A stretch of DNA of 64,000 bases from Mycolicibacterium sp. P9-22 (GTDB lineage: Bacteria; Actinomycetota; Actinomycetes; Mycobacteriales; Mycobacteriaceae): positions 1 through 64,000 of the forward strand of contig NZ_NPKP01000019.1 in assembly GCF_008329585.1 (NCBI RefSeq), read 5' to 3'. Within the stretch, counting starts at the first letter, position 1; every line of letters begins with the position of its first letter. The position numbers and the translations under genes were made by a program. Below are positions 63,563 to 64,000 of the stretch, piece after piece. Under the pieces are notes generated by a model that was not told the DNA's origin, searched no databases, and was given only the letters and a program-made list of their open reading frames with translations.

Positions 63563-64000
63563 ATGCAAATACTTGCCTCGGCGCTGCCAGGTTTCCGCGA
63601 TCTGCGAGCGCCGCTTACTGCTGGCTACCTATGGCTATTGTTGTTATGGATCTTGATTCGACCAAATCTCGCGACCAGGCCGTCCAACGATATAACTGCG
63701 GCACTCTGGGATCTAGGCAAGGCGGCGGGACCGCTATGGATCGCCCTTGGCGTAAGCGTGGCTGCATATCTGATTGGTTCGGTCAATCAGTTCGCGGCAA
63801 ACGTCATAAAACATGGATTTGAAAAATTCTCTAATCGCAAAGTCAAACCGCGGTGGTTCAGCTATACCGACAACGATGAACTAGTTCGGCTTGTCGAAAG
63901 TCCGCACCCGATTGACAGTATGACCCGCGAAGCTTCGCTCAAGCTCCTCAGGGCTGGGATGCATCCTGAAAATGACGAGGCAGAGATCAAAAGTATAGAA
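63563..64000 (+). CDS. Membrane protein of the element B operon, partial (runs off the window)
   Basis: ATG 63563 opens a frame with no stop through position 64000 (146 codons seen). Two helices are visible: TAGYLWLLLLWILIRPNL and AAGPLWIALGVSVAAYLIGS. A cytoplasmic part follows, with KPRWFSYTDNDELVRLVESP and a helical region rich in Glu and Lys. No known domain is visible in the part present. It follows the beta-rich gene by 9 bp. Codon use and coupling favour this frame over the shorter overlapping frame at 63550. Confidence 0.7.
   Translation, partial: MQILASALPGFRDLRAPLTAGYLWLLLLWILIRPNLATRPSNDITAALWDLGKAAGPLWIALGVSVAAYLIGSVNQFAANVIKHGFEKFSNRKVKPRWFSYTDNDELVRLVESPHPIDSMTREASLKLLRAGMHPENDEAEIKSIE

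Larger units (their letters stand above)
62080..64000. mobile_element. Integrated element B, left end (continues beyond the window)
   Basis: Starts with the tRNA-Cys 3' half and continues rightward with low-GC genes unlike the host chromosome. An element inserted in a minus-strand tRNA leaves the 3' half on its left and the intact gene on its right, so the intact tRNA-Cys and probably an integrase are expected past 64000. Confidence 0.65.

Overview
The window is chromosomal DNA of a mycobacterium, most likely a fast-growing Mycolicibacterium. GC is high, GTG starts are common, and the gene order is close to the M. tuberculosis block Rv1689 (tyrS) down to Rv1636 (universal stress protein), including the arg cluster, pheST, infC-rpmI-rplT-tsnR, lysX and uvrA. 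The species cannot be fixed from sequence alone.

Layout. 1-331: promoter and leader of a ribosomal RNA operon running left out of the window. 332-8234: tyrS, mpg, an ABC exporter with its TetR regulator, a Trm112-like protein, a secreted protein and an Rv1683-type hydrolase/acyl-CoA synthetase fusion. 8355-13082: an ABC-F ATPase, a membrane protein and a coupled operon of three small membrane-anchored proteins. 13098-21473: the arginine regulon argCJBDFRGH, read leftward from an ArgR box at 21486. 21599-30612: pheST, an adenylate cyclase, an MpaB-like oxygenase with an acyl-CoA dehydrogenase, and tsnR-rplT-rpmI-infC. infC appears to start at ATC, and tsnR has no usual start codon near its expected N-terminus. 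30898-36064: a DUF1844 protein, lysX and an esterase. 36058-42214: a compact group of a TPR protein, a CHAT caspase-like protease and two unknown coupled genes, with a small membrane protein between them. 42310-53339: an LpqH-like lipoprotein, a winged-helix protein, two F420-type oxidoreductases, uvrA, a metallo-beta-lactamase-fold hydrolase, an acyl-CoA dehydrogenase, a universal stress protein, and an SDR gene that looks frameshifted at its start.

53701-64000 is accessory DNA. A 21-bp sequence from the 3' end of a tRNA is repeated at 53701 and 62080. The right copy continues into a 3' half of tRNA-Cys (anticodon GCA, U73) with no 5' half. The simplest reading is two elements in tandem at one tRNA-Cys gene. 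Element A (about 8.4 kb) carries a tyrosine integrase, an excisionase-like protein and a small regulator-like protein. Its cargo is a DUF5677 protein, an AIPR-family abortive-infection protein, a serine recombinase and a large protein with an Mrr-like nuclease domain, so it resembles a defence island. Element B starts at 62080 and leaves the window. Its visible part is a tightly packed operon of a two-helix membrane protein, a soluble beta-rich protein and a second membrane protein cut by the window edge. The intact tRNA-Cys gene should lie beyond position 64000.

The best candidates for little-described biology are the TPR/CHAT neighbourhood (36-42 kb), the defence cargo of element A and the membrane operon of element B.
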